From positions 1-11,642 of the forward strand of contig JAJZRT010000059.1 in assembly GCA_021802595.1 (NCBI GenBank): a DNA stretch of 11,642 nucleotides, read 5' to 3'. Below the pieces are notes generated by a model, which did no database searches, was not told the DNA's origin, and saw nothing but the letters and a program-made list of their open reading frames with translations. The DNA comes from Pseudomonadota bacterium. Lineage in GTDB: Bacteria; Pseudomonadota; Gammaproteobacteria; Burkholderiales; Thiobacillaceae. Every line of letters starts with the position of its first letter. Position 1 is the first letter of the stretch. The translations under genes and the position numbers were made by a program. Positions 1 through 6,238 of the stretch are shown here, in pieces.

Positions 1-217
1 TTTCCAGGTGCTTGGAGATTACCGTCACGCTGTTGTCGGTGCCGATGCGGAGAAACGCGTTGGGCTCGAAATGGATCGGCTCAACCGCGCCTCCGCCCGC
101 CTTGCCGGGACCGGCAGCCGCGGCATCGGCAAGGCTGGGCAGGAAAAATCCGAGCGTGAGGCCGGCGCTGCCCTGGAGGAAACGGCGGCGGCTGAGGTTT
201 TCAATGGGAGTGTTCAT
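1..217 (-). CDS. Molybdopterin-binding large subunit of a xanthine dehydrogenase/isoquinoline oxidoreductase-type enzyme, N-terminus only
   Basis: Only the first 72 codons are in the window; the gene runs off the left edge. The protein opens with a twin-arginine signal: S9-R10-R11-R12-F13-L14-Q15-G16, then a hydrophobic stretch (LTLGFFLP) and small residues. The text after it (HFEPNAFLRIGTDNSVTVISKHLE) matches the start of the mature large subunit in the IorB-type family, whose members bind the molybdenum cofactor and hydroxylate aldehydes or N-heterocycles. Export by Tat fits a cofactor loaded in the cytoplasm. The start at 217 follows an AGGAG that overlaps the TAG stop of the small-subunit gene, 8 nt upstream of it, so the pair is one operon. 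The substrate cannot be read from this fragment. Confidence 0.85.
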   Translation of the reverse strand, partial: MNTPIENLSRRRFLQGSAGLTLGFFLPSLADAAAAGPGKAGGGAVEPIHFEPNAFLRIGTDNSVTVISKHLE

Positions 218-225
218 CACGGCTC

Positions 226-684
226 CTAGGCAAGGGCTATCGCGGCTTCGTGGATCGCCGCACGAATGCGGACATAGGTCGCGCAGCGGCACAGGTTGCC
301 GGACATGGCGTTGTCGATGTCGGTGTCGGTGGGTTTGTGGTTCTGGCTCAGGAGTGCTACTGCGCTCATGATCTGACCCGACTGGCAGTAGCCGCACTGG
401 ACCACGTCGAGTTTGCGCCAAGCCTCCTGCACGGCCTTGCCGATGCGGTTCCGGTCGACCGCTTCAATGGTGGTGATCTTGCGGCCCGCGACTGCCGACA
501 CCGGTATGACGCAGGCGCGCATCGGCGAGCCGTCCACCAGAACCGTGCAGGCGCCGCAGAGCGCTTCGCCGCAGCTGTATTTGGTGCCGGTCAGGTGCAG
601 GGTGTCGCGCAATGCCCAGAGCAGGGGGGTGTCGGGCGCGACGTCGAGTTGCCGGGGGATGCCATTCACGTTGAGCTGGATCAT
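226..684 (-). CDS. [2Fe-2S] small subunit of a molybdenum hydroxylase (isoquinoline 1-oxidoreductase alpha-type)
   Basis: A complete 152-residue protein, the usual length for this electron-transfer subunit. The N-terminal plant-type ferredoxin cluster uses C38, C43, C46 and C58 (pattern CGEALCGAC then RAC). The C-terminal helical domain carries the second cluster with C97 and C100 (QCGYCQSGQ) and C132 and C134 (GNLCRCATY). The subunit passes electrons from the molybdenum site of the large subunit, encoded directly downstream. I chose the ATG at 684: a GAGGAG lies 8 nt upstream of it, whereas the in-frame TTG at 690 would be only 2 nt from that site. The small-then-large order without a FAD subunit gene between them is typical of the IorAB-type two-subunit enzymes rather than three-subunit xanthine dehydrogenases. 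Confidence 0.93.
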   Translation of the reverse strand: MIQLNVNGIPRQLDVAPDTPLLWALRDTLHLTGTKYSCGEALCGACTVLVDGSPMRACVIPVSAVAGRKITTIEAVDRNRIGKAVQEAWRKLDVVQCGYCQSGQIMSAVALLSQNHKPTDTDIDNAMSGNLCRCATYVRIRAAIHEAAIALA

Positions 685-724
685 GAACAATGCTCCTCAG
701 AGGATGGGAAACGCAAGAAGGACG

Positions 725-740
725 CGCCCGGCGACGGGCG
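725..740 (-). terminator. GC hairpin between the zinc-ribbon gene and the [2Fe-2S] gene
   Basis: CGCCCG (725-730) and CGGGCG (735-740) form a perfect 6-bp stem with a 4-nt loop. Read on the minus strand, the stem is followed after a few bases by a T-rich stretch (TTCTTGCGTTT). It could terminate transcription from the zinc-ribbon gene or sit in the leader of the hydroxylase operon. There is no clean T-tract, so the call is weak. Confidence 0.3.
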
Positions 741-806
741 GGACTGAATATCCGGGCAGCATGCCGATCCGGTCATTCTAGAAGATCAATCGATCGCGGG
801 CATCCT

Positions 807-1070
807 CTAATTCCCGGTCCCGGATTGCCTGTGCGTATGCCGCCTGCGAAGGTTGCCTTGCCACTGGCATCCGGGCTGCGTGCAACGAAACCGCCGCTGC
901 CTGACGAACAGGCCTAGGATATGGTCGATGAAACGGCGAGGGATGCGGGCCAGGCCGGGCAGGCCGCAAAGCGGGCAGGTGTATTCGTCGGTGCTGGTCC
1001 CGTCGGGCGCCGCAACGTGGCGGCTACCCGGCGTGCGGGCGTGCGTGGCCACGTAGGCATGATCGATCAT
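807..1070 (-). CDS. Small zinc-ribbon protein of unknown function
   Basis: An 87-residue protein. C32-P-L-C35 and C63-T-Q-P-G-C68-Q-W-Q-G-N-L form a four-cysteine zinc ribbon with a basic, hydrophobic segment between (RIPRRFIDHILGLFVRQRRFRC). Small standalone proteins with this layout (CPxCG, then a run like RRxxDRLLGLFVxxRRYRC, then CGWxGNL) recur in betaproteobacteria as uncharacterised proteins; this is from memory of the pattern, not a search. The N-terminal ~28 residues look unstructured. The start at 1070 is the only ATG that keeps the ribbon in frame; the ribosome site is poor (a GGGG about 9 nt upstream). A C-terminal basic tail (RRRHTHRQSG) could contact nucleic acid. The gene stands alone on its strand between the hydroxylase operon and the transpeptidase gene. 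Confidence 0.6.
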   Translation of the reverse strand: MIDHAYVATHARTPGSRHVAAPDGTSTDEYTCPLCGLPGLARIPRRFIDHILGLFVRQRRFRCTQPGCQWQGNLRRRHTHRQSGTGN

Positions 1071-1255
1071 GCTGGATGCCCCGAAATGATTCGGCGTGAT
1101 GTCAGATACGGCTGAAAAGGGGAGCGTTGGGCCACGTTGTCCGGAATGTGAGGGCGTCAGTGCAGCGGAGCTGCTTGACGCGATTGACCCGCCGGAGGCC
1201 GCCGGGTTCCACGTCCCCCGGACATCCGCGCACTGCGCATGGCAGGGGGCATGGA
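1071..1255. other. Intergenic stretch, no gene seen
   Basis: The 185 bp between the zinc-ribbon start and the L,D-transpeptidase stop contain GC-rich imperfect inverted repeats around 1186-1208 (ACCCG and CGGGT arms on the minus strand) that may end transcription of the transpeptidase gene. There is no T-tract. Small open frames here have no ribosome site and no recognisable content. Confidence 0.4.
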
Positions 1256-2311
1256 TCAGTGCGGCGCAGCGGGTGGCGTGGCGTCATTGGCCTCGATGCC
1301 ATAGGGCTCGAAATCATATTTTTCCGGCTTGATGGCAGCGATGATCTGGTCGAGGCTGGGCGCGTCCGCATTGACGGGCACCGGAACAAGCTGTCGGGCA
1401 TTGACCGTCTGCTGTACGCGATCCCAGTTGATTTTCGGCGTATAGCGCGTCAGCGCTTCCATCGCCTGCATGAACAGTCCGCCCTCAGGGCTGGGATACT
1501 CGTCCACCGGCGCCGATACACTGAGGTAGATCAGATGGTCCCGGTCCCCCACCATCACCGGCTGGTTGATGATGCGCACGGGTGTGCCGACGGGCACCCG
1601 CGGAAACAGGAAGGCCGCATTTTCCGGGTACAGATGGATGCAGCCGTGGCTTACTTGCATGCCCACGCCCCAGGGACGGTTGGTGCCGTGAATGAAGATT
1701 TGCGAAAACCCGGTTTCCAGGGCGAGCATGCCCATGGGGTTGTTGGGACCCGGCGGGAAGTAATCCGGGAAGTTGACATCGCCCTGGCTGCGGTGCTCCT
1801 CCTGGATGTTCTTGGGAACGACCCAGGAAGGATCCTTTTCCTTGGCGATGATGCGGGTGCTGCCCAAAGGCGTGGGCCAGCCGGGGCGCGCAATGCCGAT
1901 CGGGAAGGTGACCACTGTCGCAGGCTCCCTGGCCGTGTGGCGGGGGAAATAGTACAGTCGGCGCTGGGGGATGTTCACGACGATGCCGACCCACGGCTGC
2001 GGCGGCAGAATGAATTCGGTAGGCACGACGATCCGCGTTCCCTCGCCGGGCACCCAGACCGAAACACCGGGATTGGCGAGCGTGATTTCCTCGTAACCGA
2101 GGTCATAATGGCGGGCGATATCCACCAGGGTATTGCGCGAGTCGGCGGTTACCACGTGAATCTGACCGACGACCGTGCTGCCGTCGGTGGGCAGGAGGAA
2201 CGTCGCCCCCCACCCGGGGACAATCCAGGACAAGAGCACCAGCAAGAGCACATGCAAACCGTGAATCGGGCGCGCCACAGCAGGCAGTGTGAAAAATGGC
2301 AGTTGTTTCAT
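1256..2311 (-). CDS. LysM-containing L,D-transpeptidase (ErfK/YbiS/YcfS family)
   Basis: A 351-residue exported enzyme. Residues 2-36 form a signal sequence (hydrophobic HVLLLVLLSWIVPGWGA). Residues ~50-98 are a LysM-like peptidoglycan-binding segment (TLVDIARHYDLGYEEITLANPG, then VWVPGEGTRIVVP). Residues ~107-255 are the YkuD catalytic domain, with FPIGIARPGWPTPLG, H208 in FIHGTN, and the nucleophile C224 in S-H-G-C-I-H-L. The family forms 3-3 cross-links in peptidoglycan or links lipoproteins to it, in the periplasm. One oddity is that the position after SHGCI is usually R or N and is H226 here. There is also a ~100-residue C-terminal extension. The start at 2311 gives a good signal peptide but no clear ribosome site; longer in-frame frames upstream run antisense through the neighbour and are less likely. 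It is divergent from a second L,D-transpeptidase and near an Lpp-like lipoprotein. Confidence 0.92.
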   Translation of the reverse strand: MKQLPFFTLPAVARPIHGLHVLLLVLLSWIVPGWGATFLLPTDGSTVVGQIHVVTADSRNTLVDIARHYDLGYEEITLANPGVSVWVPGEGTRIVVPTEFILPPQPWVGIVVNIPQRRLYYFPRHTAREPATVVTFPIGIARPGWPTPLGSTRIIAKEKDPSWVVPKNIQEEHRSQGDVNFPDYFPPGPNNPMGMLALETGFSQIFIHGTNRPWGVGMQVSHGCIHLYPENAAFLFPRVPVGTPVRIINQPVMVGDRDHLIYLSVSAPVDEYPSPEGGLFMQAMEALTRYTPKINWDRVQQTVNARQLVPVPVNADAPSLDQIIAAIKPEKYDFEPYGIEANDATPPAAPH

Positions 2312-2320
2312 GGGCAGTTC

Positions 2321-2893
2321 ATGAGGGGAATCGCATTGCGGCAACATCTGGGCGCATTGATCGTCGCGGTCATCCTGAGCGTATCCGCAACCGCTTGGGG
2401 AGGTGGGGGCCAGCCCTGGGTCCTGGTGGATACCGAGGCGCTTACCCTGACGGTTCTCTCTGCGGACAATCACGTCCTGATTCGTTTTCACAATATTTCC
2501 ATCGGTAGCGGCGGTGCGGCGGAATCACATCGGAGGGGGGACGAAACCACGCCACGAGGGGTCTTTCATGTGTCCTGGGTCGATCGTCAGAGCCGGTTCG
2601 GCACGTTCTACGGGCTGGATTATCCCTCAGCGCGCATTGCCCGCCGCGCCTATCTCGATGGCGATATCAGCGAGGCAGATCTGGACGCCATCATCCGGGC
2701 CTTGCGGCAGCATCGCACGCCGCCGCAAAACACGCCGCTTGGCGGCCAGCTGGGCATTCACGGCATCGGCCACGGCGACCCCAGCGTCCAGCAGGCGGTC
2801 AACTGGACCGACGGCTGTGTGGCGCTGAGCAACCCGCAGATCCGGCGGCTTTCGCGCTGGATGGACATCGGTACCCGGGTGGTCATCCGCTGA
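2321..2893 (+). CDS. Small L,D-transpeptidase family protein (YkuD fold, TDGC-type active site)
   Basis: A 190-residue protein with a signal peptide (hydrophobic LGALIVAVILSVSATAWG, cleavage near residue 27) and a YkuD-type catalytic domain. Conserved pieces are TPRGVFHVSW (77-86), the histidine motif GIHGIG (H147), and the cysteine motif NWTDGCVALSN (C166). The residues before the cysteine are TD, not SH. This belongs to the branch whose motif reads W-T-x-G-C-[IV]-A-[VL]-[ST]-N, so the common Arg after the Cys is replaced by Ala; I take this as a subfamily trait, not damage. It probably acts in the periplasm on peptidoglycan stem peptides. The ATG at 2321 is favoured because it begins the signal peptide; an upstream in-frame ATG near 2252 would place 23 charged residues ahead of it. 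Confidence 0.85.
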   Translation: MRGIALRQHLGALIVAVILSVSATAWGGGGQPWVLVDTEALTLTVLSADNHVLIRFHNISIGSGGAAESHRRGDETTPRGVFHVSWVDRQSRFGTFYGLDYPSARIARRAYLDGDISEADLDAIIRALRQHRTPPQNTPLGGQLGIHGIGHGDPSVQQAVNWTDGCVALSNPQIRRLSRWMDIGTRVVIR

Positions 2894-2934
2894 TACCGGG
2901 CGTCCCGGCGTTGCGGGTGACCACCCGGGTATCG
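2869..2934. terminator. Long hairpin over the stop codon, shared by two convergent genes
   Basis: Arms 2869-2890 and 2913-2934 are complementary at 20 of 22 positions, and the two remaining pairs are G-T, so the stem is continuous in RNA. The 22-nt loop contains its own hairpin, CCGGG-CGT-CCCGG. The left arm is the last eight codons of the plus-strand transpeptidase gene. No T-tract follows on either strand. It sits between convergent genes (stop at 2893 plus, stop at 3003 minus) and is best read as a bidirectional transcript-end structure. Confidence 0.6.
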
Positions 2935-3002
2935 ATGCCCATGCCGCATTGCGTCAAAGGACAAAAGATGCCGGGGTATCTCCATCCTCCCGGCCTGCAG
3001 AA

Positions 3003-3341
3003 TTATTTCTGCATCGTCTTCTTGAACATCCGGTCGATTTTCTCGGCCAGCTTCTCGACTTCGGCTTTTGCCGCTTCGGCAGTGGAATTGGCCTGGTCGG
3101 CAGTCGACTTGGCGGCGTTGGCGTTGGCGTTGGCTGTATCGGCCTTCTGCGATGCCTGATCGGCGGCGGTCTTGGCGGCGTTGGCGTTGGCGTTGGCCTC
3201 GTTGGCCTTCTGCAGTGCCTGGTCCGCCGTGCTCTGGGCCTTGTTCAGGTTATCGGTCGTGGCGCAGCCACCCAGCAACGCGATGCAGAAGAGCGAGGTG
3301 CCGAGGAGGGAAAGGGTTTTGTACGAGCGTGCCTGATTCAT
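3003..3341 (-). CDS. Alanine-zipper (Lpp/OprI-like) outer membrane lipoprotein ending in lysine
   Basis: A 112-residue lipoprotein. The signal peptide ends in the lipobox L23-G24-G25-C26. The mature part is an Ala-rich coiled coil with Ala spaced in heptads (KANEANANANAAKTAADQ and similar), as in Lpp and OprI but longer. It contains a 21-residue internal duplication (DNA repeats 3108-3170 and 3171-3233, period 63 bp). The C-terminus reads FKKTMQK: Lpp of E. coli also ends in lysine, and that residue is the one joined to peptidoglycan by L,D-transpeptidases. Two such enzymes are encoded just beyond. The start at 3341 has GGAGC about 8 nt upstream. Attachment to the wall through the terminal Lys is inference. 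Confidence 0.88.
   Translation of the reverse strand: MNQARSYKTLSLLGTSLFCIALLGGCATTDNLNKAQSTADQALQKANEANANANAAKTAADQASQKADTANANANAAKSTADQANSTAEAAKAEVEKLAEKIDRMFKKTMQK
3108..3233 (-). repeat. Two tandem 63-bp units inside the lipoprotein coding region
   Basis: Units 3108-3170 and 3171-3233 both begin CTTGGCGGCGTTGGCGTTGG on the plus strand. The period is 21 codons, which is exactly three heptads, so the coiled-coil register is kept. It is an in-frame duplication and could vary in copy number. Confidence 0.75.
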
Positions 3342-3375
3342 AATTTTTGCTCCAAATGTAAAGTTCTTAGAAAAC

Positions 3376-3410
3376 GCCGCACAAACAACGCGGCTCTTGA
3401 CTCAGTCAAG
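3376..3410 (-). other. Two short inverted repeats in the lipoprotein leader
   Basis: CTTGACT-C-AGTCAAG (3396-3410) is a perfect 7-bp-arm palindrome, and GCCGC/GCGGC (3376-3380 and 3390-3394) is a 5-bp stem with a 9-nt loop. Both fall between the candidate promoter and the lipoprotein start. They may be an operator and a leader hairpin; no protein can be named. The rest of 3342-3543 shows no gene. Confidence 0.35.
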
Positions 3411-3435
3411 CCCCCAGAATGCAGACTTTCCGAGG

Positions 3436-3475
3436 TGCTTATAAACAATATAAGCAGGACATGTAGAAATGAAAA
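3436..3475 (-). promoter_or_regulatory. Candidate promoter with overlapping palindrome upstream of the lipoprotein gene
   Basis: On the minus strand TTTTCA (3475-3470) and TATATT (3452-3447) are separated by exactly 17 nt, a plausible sigma70 pair (4/6 and 5/6 matches). The -10 lies inside a perfect inverted repeat, TGCTTATA (3436-3443) and TATAAGCA (3449-3456) with a 5-nt spacer, which looks like an operator. It would give a ~100-nt leader for the lipoprotein mRNA. Confidence 0.4.
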
Positions 3476-3543
3476 CCGGATTTTGGTTCCTCGACCGAAG
3501 AAACAAGATATCAAAAAGTTCCCGCTGATGCCTGGACTGCTCC

Positions 3544-5067
3544 TCAATGCGCGCCGCTGGCGGCTGGCACGGCCCCCTGGCCGGGCGGTCTGGCCAGCCA
3601 GACCATCAGCATCAGCACAACAAAGAAGCAGCCCGACAGCCAGAAAATGTCGTTGGTCGCCAGCATCACCGCCTGCTGGCTGATGATCCGGTCCAGCATG
3701 GCCGGATCGGTCGCCGGGTTGGCCAGGCTGCCGAGGGCGTCCGCAACCGTCGGATCGAAAGCCGAGACGTGCGAGCTCAGGATGCTGTGGTGGAATGCGG
3801 CGCGACGGTCCCACAGGGTGATGCTGAGCGACGTGCCGAAACTGCCGGCGAGGATACGGGAGAAATTCGACAGGCCGGTGGCGCTGGGCATCAGGTGCGG
3901 CGGAATGCCCGCCAGGGTCAGGGCGGTCAGCGGCACGAAGAAGGTCGCGACACCGAAGCCCATCAGCAGGCGCGGGATAACGATGTTCTGAAAGGTGACG
4001 TCGGTGTTGAAGTGGCTGTTCCAGAACGCTACCGCGGCGAACACCGCGAAACTGAACGTGGCCCAGATACGCAGGTCGATCCTGTGCATGTTCTTGCCGA
4101 TCACGGCGGACAGGAACACCGGCAGGATGCCGATGGGCGCGGCGGCCATGCCGGCCCAGGTGGCGGTGTAGCCCATGTTGGTCTGCAGCCACAGGGGCAG
4201 GATCACCACGTTGCCGAAGAACACCAGGTAGCCGAAGCTCAGGATGACCGTGCCGACCAGGAAGTTGCGCTGGCCGAACAGATGGAAATCCACCACCGGG
4301 TGGCGGTCGGTCAGCTCCCACACCACCAGCACGCTCAGCGCCACCATGGAGACGATCGCCAGGGTGACGATGGTGCCGGACTCGAACCAGTCCAGCTCGT
4401 TGCCCTTGTCCAGCAGGATCTGCAGCGCACCCACCCCCAGCACCAGCAGCACCAGGCCCACCTTGTCGATGGGCACGACCTGGGTCGCGCTGGAACGCTG
4501 GCCCAGGATTGTCCAGGTCAGGAAGGCCGACAGCAGGCCGACCGGCAGGTTGATGTAGAAGATCCACGGCCAGTTGATGTTGTCGGTGATCCAGCCGCCG
4601 AGGATCGGGCCGAGGATGGGCGCGACGATGACGGTCATCGACCACAGCGCCAGCGCGACCCCTTTCTTTTCGGGCGGGTAGTTGTTGAGCAGCAGGCTCT
4701 GCGAGAGGGGAATCATGGGACCTGCGACGGCACCCTGCAGCACGCGCGCGGCGATCAGGAGCGGCAGGCTGGGCGCCAGGCCACACAACCAGGAGGCCAG
4801 GGTGAAGAGCAGGGTGGACAGCACGAACAGGCGCACGTCGCCGAAGCGGCGCGACAGCCAGCCGGTGAGCGGCAGCGCGATGGCGTTGCTGACGGCAAAG
4901 GAGGTGATGACCCAGGTACCCTGGTTCGGACTCACCGCCAGGTCGCCCGAGATCGCCGGCAGCGAGACGTTGGCGATGGACGTGTCCAGCACCTGCATGA
5001 AGGTGCCCAGGCTCAGCCCCAGCGTCAGCAGGATCAGCGTGGGACCGTGCAGCGGCTGATGGGCCAT
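3544..5067 (-). CDS. emrB: EmrB-type multidrug efflux transporter, MFS DHA2 family (14 TM)
   Basis: A 507-residue inner membrane drug/proton antiporter of normal length. Family motifs are visible: LDTSIANVSLP in TM1 (27-37), GWLSRRFGDVR in loop 2-3 (69-79, motif A), and APILGPILGGW in TM5 (149-159, the antiporter motif C). Long hydrophobic segments fill the rest, with the large periplasmic loop near 405-470 before the last TM (DIFWLSGCFFVVLMLMVWLA). It partners with the adaptor encoded 10 nt upstream and the outer membrane factor before it to expel hydrophobic compounds across both membranes. The start at 5067 has only a weak GAG-type ribosome site, suggesting translational coupling. The last gene of the operon; no clear terminator follows it. 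Confidence 0.95.
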   Translation of the reverse strand: MAHQPLHGPTLILLTLGLSLGTFMQVLDTSIANVSLPAISGDLAVSPNQGTWVITSFAVSNAIALPLTGWLSRRFGDVRLFVLSTLLFTLASWLCGLAPSLPLLIAARVLQGAVAGPMIPLSQSLLLNNYPPEKKGVALALWSMTVIVAPILGPILGGWITDNINWPWIFYINLPVGLLSAFLTWTILGQRSSATQVVPIDKVGLVLLVLGVGALQILLDKGNELDWFESGTIVTLAIVSMVALSVLVVWELTDRHPVVDFHLFGQRNFLVGTVILSFGYLVFFGNVVILPLWLQTNMGYTATWAGMAAAPIGILPVFLSAVIGKNMHRIDLRIWATFSFAVFAAVAFWNSHFNTDVTFQNIVIPRLLMGFGVATFFVPLTALTLAGIPPHLMPSATGLSNFSRILAGSFGTSLSITLWDRRAAFHHSILSSHVSAFDPTVADALGSLANPATDPAMLDRIISQQAVMLATNDIFWLSGCFFVVLMLMVWLARPPGQGAVPAASGAH

Positions 5068-5077
5068 GGTCTCGGGC

Positions 5078-6238
5078 TCAGCCCTTGTGCTGCGGGTTGG
5101 CCTGGCGCACCTGGTTGGCTCGCAGGATGGCGTTGATCAGCGCATCCGCGCCGGTCGCGTCTTCCACCGGGGTGACGTAGCGGGTCGCCGGCGGCGGCCC
5201 CGCCTTGCCGGCAACGCCGGTTTCCACCTCGACCGTCATCGACAGCCCGACCCGGAGCGGATGCTCGGCCATTTCCCGGGGGTCGAGCGCGATGCGCACC
5301 GGCAGGCGCTGCACGATCTTGATCCAGTTGCCGCTGGCGTTCTGCGGCGGCAACAGGGAGAACACGCTGCCAGTGCCGGGCGACAGCCCCACGACCGTGC
5401 CGTGGAAGGTCGTGCTACCGCCGTAGAGATCGGAGACGAGCTGCACCGGCTGGCCGACCGTCATGCCCTTCAGCTGGTCTTCCTTGAAGTTGGCCTCCAC
5501 CCACAGCTGGGTGACCGGCACGATGGCCATGAGCGCCATGCCGGGAGCGACCTGCTGGCCGATCTGGACCGAGCGCTTGGCCACCTGGCCGGCCTCGGGC
5601 GCGCGGATCTCGCAGCGGGCCAGTGCCAGCCAGGCTTCGCGCAGCCGGGCTTCGGCCTGCTTGACTGCCGGGTGCGTCGCCACCGTAGTGCCGCCTATTT
5701 CGGCCTCGGAGGCAGCCAGTTGCGCGCGCGCCAGGTCGAATTCGGACTTGGCCTTGTCGCGTGCGGCACGGGCGTGTTCGGCCTCTTCGCGCGAAACGGC
5801 CTCGACCGCGACCGCCTGTTCGCGCCGCGTCAGATCGGCCCCGGCCTGTTCCAGGGTGCGGCGTTTTATCGCCAGGTTGGCGGCCTGCTGGGTGTGGGCC
5901 TCGTAAGCCTGGCTGATCCGGCGCACGATTTCGCCGAGGTCGGCCGCGGCCTTGTCGAGGGCAAGCCGGGCATCGGTATCGTCCAGTCTCACCAGCACCT
6001 GGCCCTGCTTCACGAAATCGGTGTCGTCGGCCAGCACCGCCTCTACCGAGCCGACGACGCGCGGCGTGACCCGCACCAGATTGCCGGCCACGTAGGCGTC
6101 GTCGGTGCTTTCATGGCCGCGGCTATGGAGGAACCAGCGCACGCCCCAGGCAAGCCCGGCCACGAGAAAAATCAGGGCCAGCAAGGTCAGCAGACGTTTG
6201 CGTTTGGCCGGATTGGCTTCCGGAGGCTGAACGGTCAT
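5078..6238 (-). CDS. emrA: EmrA-type membrane fusion (HlyD family) adaptor
   Basis: A 386-residue periplasmic adaptor anchored by one N-terminal TM segment (residues 16-33, after the basic stretch KRKR). After it come the first half of the lipoyl/barrel-sandwich domain (STDDAYVAGNLVRVTPRVVGSVEAV, about 42-66), an alpha-helical coiled coil (about 95-200, rich in Ala, Glu and Arg) and the second half (RAPEAGQVAKRSVQIGQQVAPG). A beta-barrel follows (LWVEANFKEDQLKGMTVGQPVQLVSDLYGG). These are standard EmrA features. It bridges EmrB to the outer membrane factor. The ATG at 6238 overlaps the TGA of the upstream gene as ATGA, a clear sign of coupling. Confidence 0.95.
   Translation of the reverse strand: MTVQPPEANPAKRKRLLTLLALIFLVAGLAWGVRWFLHSRGHESTDDAYVAGNLVRVTPRVVGSVEAVLADDTDFVKQGQVLVRLDDTDARLALDKAAADLGEIVRRISQAYEAHTQQAANLAIKRRTLEQAGADLTRREQAVAVEAVSREEAEHARAARDKAKSEFDLARAQLAASEAEIGGTTVATHPAVKQAEARLREAWLALARCEIRAPEAGQVAKRSVQIGQQVAPGMALMAIVPVTQLWVEANFKEDQLKGMTVGQPVQLVSDLYGGSTTFHGTVVGLSPGTGSVFSLLPPQNASGNWIKIVQRLPVRIALDPREMAEHPLRVGLSMTVEVETGVAGKAGPPPATRYVTPVEDATGADALINAILRANQVRQANPQHKG

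Noticed and set aside
1186..1208. Rho-independent terminator after the LysM transpeptidase gene
   Set aside because: The inverted repeat is imperfect and there is no T-tract; kept only as a remark on the intergenic stretch.
1127..2320. Upstream extension of the plus-strand transpeptidase frame (588 residues in all)
   Set aside because: The added residues run antisense to the LysM transpeptidase, and the signal peptide begins only at 2321.
3108..3233. Possible CRISPR-like tandem repeat
   Set aside because: The units are adjacent without spacers, in frame, and encode heptads of a coiled coil.
3547..5136. 529-residue plus-strand open frame opposite emrB
   Set aside because: Its product is a His/Gln/Arg/Gly-rich text without domains or membrane segments; the minus strand encodes a full EmrB. 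Antisense shadow of GC-rich coding DNA.
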